A stretch of DNA of 64,000 nt from Bin80 sp964291275 (GTDB lineage: Bacteria; Bacteroidota; Rhodothermia; Rhodothermales; Bin80): positions 1,116,001 to 1,180,000 of the forward strand of contig OZ219799.1 in assembly GCA_964291275.2 (NCBI GenBank). The letters are read 5' to 3'. This document shows, one piece after another, positions 61,709-64,000 of this stretch (the first letter of the stretch is position 1; every line of letters begins with the position of its first letter). The position numbers were made by a program, and so were the translations under genes. The notes beneath the pieces are model-generated. The model saw only the letters and a list, made by a program, of their open reading frames with translations. It had not been told where the DNA came from and searched no databases.

Positions 61709-62248
61709 ATGAAACATTTCACTAAATCTTTTAAGCTCGGCTGTGTCGCGGTGTTTATTGCGCTAGTGGCTGCAGGTTGCGAATCGTCTGTGAATGAGCC
61801 ACAGCACGCCGACTCACCAAACGACAACGGGGAACTCCTAACTCTGATAGAATCATTGTACCCGTTGGAATTAATGCAACTTTCCCGGCAATCGGATGCT
61901 CTTCTACCTTCGGACCAACAAGGTGACCGCGGCACCTTGTCCAACGGCACGCACTGGCGCAATATTTCAGACTGGGAGGCATTTGGACTCGGGTTTTCCG
62001 GGTTGCGTCCACTTGGTATTGACGAAGCCGCCTCAGTCACGATTGACTGTCAGTTAGAAACAGACGCCAACCGGTTCAAGAAGGCTGCATTTGCGAACTG
62101 TGTGGCAGATCTGATCAATATCTGTGACGGTGCAGATGTGTACAACGATGATGAAACTGGCTATACCAACACTGAAGGCTACAATCGTGTCTATGATGAC
62201 GATGGCGATGAAAGTCATGTAGCCTGTGATTTTCCAGATGAAGATTGA
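61709..62248 (+). CDS. hypothetical lipoprotein with acidic C-terminus
   Basis: 179 aa. Lipoprotein signal with lipobox LVAAGC (Cys about 24). A middle part (SDWEAFGLGFSGLRPLGIDEAA) is followed by a Cys-containing region (TIDCQLETD, AFANCVADLINICDGADV) and a very acidic end (YNDDETG, YDDDGDESHVACDFPDED) that could bind calcium or be disulfide-linked. A strong ribosome-binding site supports translation. No family recognised. It lies alone between an IS21 relic and carA. Confidence 0.6.
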   Translation: MKHFTKSFKLGCVAVFIALVAAGCESSVNEPQHADSPNDNGELLTLIESLYPLELMQLSRQSDALLPSDQQGDRGTLSNGTHWRNISDWEAFGLGFSGLRPLGIDEAASVTIDCQLETDANRFKKAAFANCVADLINICDGADVYNDDETGYTNTEGYNRVYDDDGDESHVACDFPDED

Positions 62249-62794
62249 GCCAGGCTCCTTACTGGTTAGGGGCTGAGTCCCATCGTGTTAGTGCCCTCAA
62301 ATTGCCTCTGTGAGCCTCTGACGATGGCCGGAGAGAGCAAGCTAACTGGGTCTGGACGGGTAAAATATCCAGACTGAATGCAGCATTCATATCCCCCGCC
62401 TCCATCTGTGCATCACAGTAAGTTCTAATCCCCCGGAGCTCCTGCTGACGCGCCGAGGCAACCCGCTGATATTCTCTCACCTGACACAATTGCCAAACAC
62501 AAACGTACCCAAGTCGACATGGGATTCTCGGACGGATACAACGGGCAAGCCTAGGACAGGGTTGAATTCTGGAGATTCCAATATATTACGGGAGCTATCA
62601 CGATTCGTGTGAAATTGGTGATTTTCGGACGAAATGATTTCTAAATTCCAGGATCCGGTAGCCTGTTAAGTCCATTACCGATTAACGTTGACCATTGAAC
62701 AGTGCAGCGCTATTCATTGCTAAACCAGGTATAGTGTTTGGAATATCGTTAACGTGCGTATCTTTCTCGCTATAGTCCTTTGCATGCGGTTAAG
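62249..62794. other. intergenic stretch upstream of carA
   Basis: About 545 bases. A 76-codon minus-strand frame (62259-62489, VREYQRVASARQQELRGIRTYCDAQ...) faintly resembles a TolC-type helix but has no start signal and I do not call it. The last 150 bases should hold the carAB promoter; TATAGT occurs at 62731 and 62771 as possible -10 boxes. Confidence 0.35.
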
Positions 62795-62823
62795 GCCTTC
62801 TCGGGCTTCGAGAGGGCTTTTTT
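62795..62823 (+). terminator. intrinsic terminator or attenuator before carA
   Basis: A 9-bp stem, GCCTTCTCG paired with CGAGAGGGC (one G-T pair) with a 5-base loop, is followed by six T residues. It ends 33 bases before the carA ATG. The nearest upstream gene stops about 550 bases earlier, so it may act in a carA leader as an attenuator rather than ending that gene. CTTTCTCG at 62762-62769 can also pair with the 3' arm, giving an alternative fold. Confidence 0.7.
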
Positions 62824-62855
62824 AGGGAATTATAGGAGTACAGAAACTGAGATAA

Positions 62856-63956
62856 ATGAGTTTTGAACCACAACCCTCCAAGCTAGCGCTGGCCGACGGA
62901 ACAGTGGTGGTGGGTACAGCAATCGGTGCCAGCGGAGAAAGCGGTGGTGAACTCTGTTTTAATACGAGCATGACAGGGTACCAGGAAATCCTTACTGATC
63001 CATCCTATCACGGGCAGATCATGATGATGACCTATCCTCACATAGGCAATTATGGTGCCCACGACGACGATACGGAGGCAGCTAGACCTATGGTTTCTGC
63101 CTTGGTTGTGCGAGCTTTCTCGCGTAAATATTCCAATTTGTTGGCGCAGGAATCCCTGCACAACTATATGGACAGGCACGGCTTAGTTGGCATTACAGGT
63201 GTGGATACCCGCAAACTGGTACTACATATTCGGGAGAGCGGCGTCATGAATGCCGTGATTTCGTCCAAAGATCTGGATGATACTTCGCTCGTAGAAAAAG
63301 CACGGGCATGGCCCAGTATGGATGGACTGGAGTTGGCTTCCAGGGTAACCTGCAGCGAACCATATACCTATTCGGATACGGATGGTCTCCGCGTAGCGGT
63401 GTATGATTTTGGGGTTAAAACCAACATTTTGCGTACGTTCGCAGCCTTGGGATGCAGTGTTAAGGTCTTTCCCGGGCAGACGCCGCTCACGGACGCGCTG
63501 GCTTGGTCACCCGATGGTCTATTCTTTTCGAATGGCCCGGGGGATCCAAGAGTAATGCCGGAAGCTATCGCCTGCGTCCGGGAAGCAATGATGACTGGTG
63601 TACCGCTCTTTGGGATTTGTCTTGGACACCAGCTTATGGCTTTAGCACAGGAGATAGACGTATTCAAGATGTATGTTGGCCATAGAGGTGCGAATCAGCC
63701 GGTAAAAAATATGAGAACTGGCAGAGTGGAGGTAACCACGCAGAATCATGGGTTCTCGGTAGATCCAGAGTCTATATCCAGCGAGTTGGCTAACATTTCT
63801 CACGTGAACCTGAATGACCAGACGATAGAAGGTCTGCGCTTCGAAGGTTTTCAAGGATTCAGTGTTCAGTATCACCCAGAGGCATCACCAGGGCCTCACG
63901 ACAGTCGCTATTTATTTGAAGAGTACTTGCAGATGTGCTCAAAAGTCAGGTCCTAA
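62856..63956 (+). CDS. carA: carbamoyl-phosphate synthase small subunit
   Basis: 366 aa. The CPSase small-chain N-domain (LALADGTVVVGTAIGASG; FNTSMTGYQEILTDPSY) is followed by a class I glutamine amidotransferase: catalytic Cys in LFGICLGHQLM and the His-Glu pair in VQYHPEASPGPHD. It hydrolyses glutamine to feed ammonia to CarB for pyrimidine and arginine synthesis. The ATG at 62856 follows the leader hairpin by 33 bases; carB begins four bases after the stop. Confidence 0.96.
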   Translation: MSFEPQPSKLALADGTVVVGTAIGASGESGGELCFNTSMTGYQEILTDPSYHGQIMMMTYPHIGNYGAHDDDTEAARPMVSALVVRAFSRKYSNLLAQESLHNYMDRHGLVGITGVDTRKLVLHIRESGVMNAVISSKDLDDTSLVEKARAWPSMDGLELASRVTCSEPYTYSDTDGLRVAVYDFGVKTNILRTFAALGCSVKVFPGQTPLTDALAWSPDGLFFSNGPGDPRVMPEAIACVREAMMTGVPLFGICLGHQLMALAQEIDVFKMYVGHRGANQPVKNMRTGRVEVTTQNHGFSVDPESISSELANISHVNLNDQTIEGLRFEGFQGFSVQYHPEASPGPHDSRYLFEEYLQMCSKVRS

Positions 63957-63959
63957 CTG

Positions 63960-64000
63960 ATGCCACGGCGCACAGATATTCACAAGATTTTACTGATCGG
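63960..64000 (+). CDS. carB: carbamoyl-phosphate synthase large subunit (first codons only)
   Basis: Partial: thirteen codons read MPRRTDIHKILLI before the window ends, matching the usual CarB start (MPKRTDIKKILIIG). It lies directly after carA. Confidence 0.85.
   Translation, partial: MPRRTDIHKILLI

Noticed and set aside
62259..62489. 76-codon minus-strand frame resembling a TolC helix
   Set aside because: Helical, Gln/Arg-rich text is easily mimicked by chance, and there is no signal peptide or conserved motif.
1..64000. CRISPR arrays, prophage modules, rRNA genes
   Set aside because: No regularly spaced repeats, phage structural or integrase genes, or rRNA sequence found when reading the window; only transposon-type mobile DNA is present.

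Overview
The window reads as a chromosome segment of a Gram-negative bacterium of the Bacteroidota/Rhodothermota group. The evidence is a protein ending in a type IX secretion (Por) C-terminal sorting domain, a family of 6-bladed beta-propeller lipoproteins, a TonB, a tripartite RND pump with TolC, and meso-DAP peptidoglycan recycling (mpl). The genus cannot be fixed from sequence alone. Genes are packed, with many ATGA start/stop overlaps, and TGA is used as a normal stop throughout.

Layout. 1-5.0 kb (minus): gamma-glutamyltransferase, amino-acid permease, dTDP-glucose dehydratase and a HAD phosphatase. 5.05-11.05 kb (plus): two paralogous seven-haem cytochrome/TPR lipoproteins overlapping a type IX-secreted metzincin-like protein. 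11.6-15.8 kb: a decayed stretch with a beta-propeller gene broken by one in-frame TGA, and a degraded IS256-type transposase into which a complete 2.56-kb IS4-family element has inserted. That element has 15-bp inverted repeats and an 8-bp target duplication, and its transposase carries a DruA-like (DUF4338) N-terminal domain. 16.0-19.9 kb: a Zn/Mn ABC transporter preceded by a DtxR/MntR-type palindrome; both permeases have C-terminal winged-helix-like extensions. 19.9-21.5 kb: a beta-propeller gene and a katG 3' relic, bracketed by a roughly 45-bp duplication of the permease gene's 3' end. 21.6-32.2 kb (minus): TolC, membrane-fusion protein, oversized RND pump, mpl and ccmF.

32.4-39.9 kb: nucleotide-sugar and sulfate-activation genes (mannose-1-phosphate guanylyltransferase, UDP-glucose dehydrogenase, SLC13 permease, fused sat-cysC, UDP-HexNAc dehydrogenase), which together could supply precursors for acidic, possibly sulfated, surface polysaccharide. 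40-43.8 kb: another propeller gene, 5'-truncated beside an ISNCY-type transposase. 43.8-49.4 kb: an SGNH-like/TPR protein, a GT2 glycosyltransferase, a TIGR02757 protein and a fourth propeller gene. 50.1-58.4 kb: nuoA-B-C-D-E-F-(DUF4920 lipoprotein)-G-H, encoding the peripheral arm of complex I plus NuoA and NuoH; nuoI-N are not here. 58.4-61.2 kb: rpe overlapping tRNA-Arg(CCT), folK, a deoxynucleoside kinase, a small membrane protein and convergent tonB. 61.2-62.8 kb: an IS21 istA relic and an unknown lipoprotein. 62.8 kb to the end: carA and the first codons of carB.

The observations most worth follow-up are the DruA-IS4 transposase fusion, the paired permease/winged-helix fusions behind a DtxR-type operator, the duplication-bracketed propeller/katG segment, the RND pump with about 275 extra membrane residues, and the seven-haem/TPR pair linked to a type IX-secreted metzincin.
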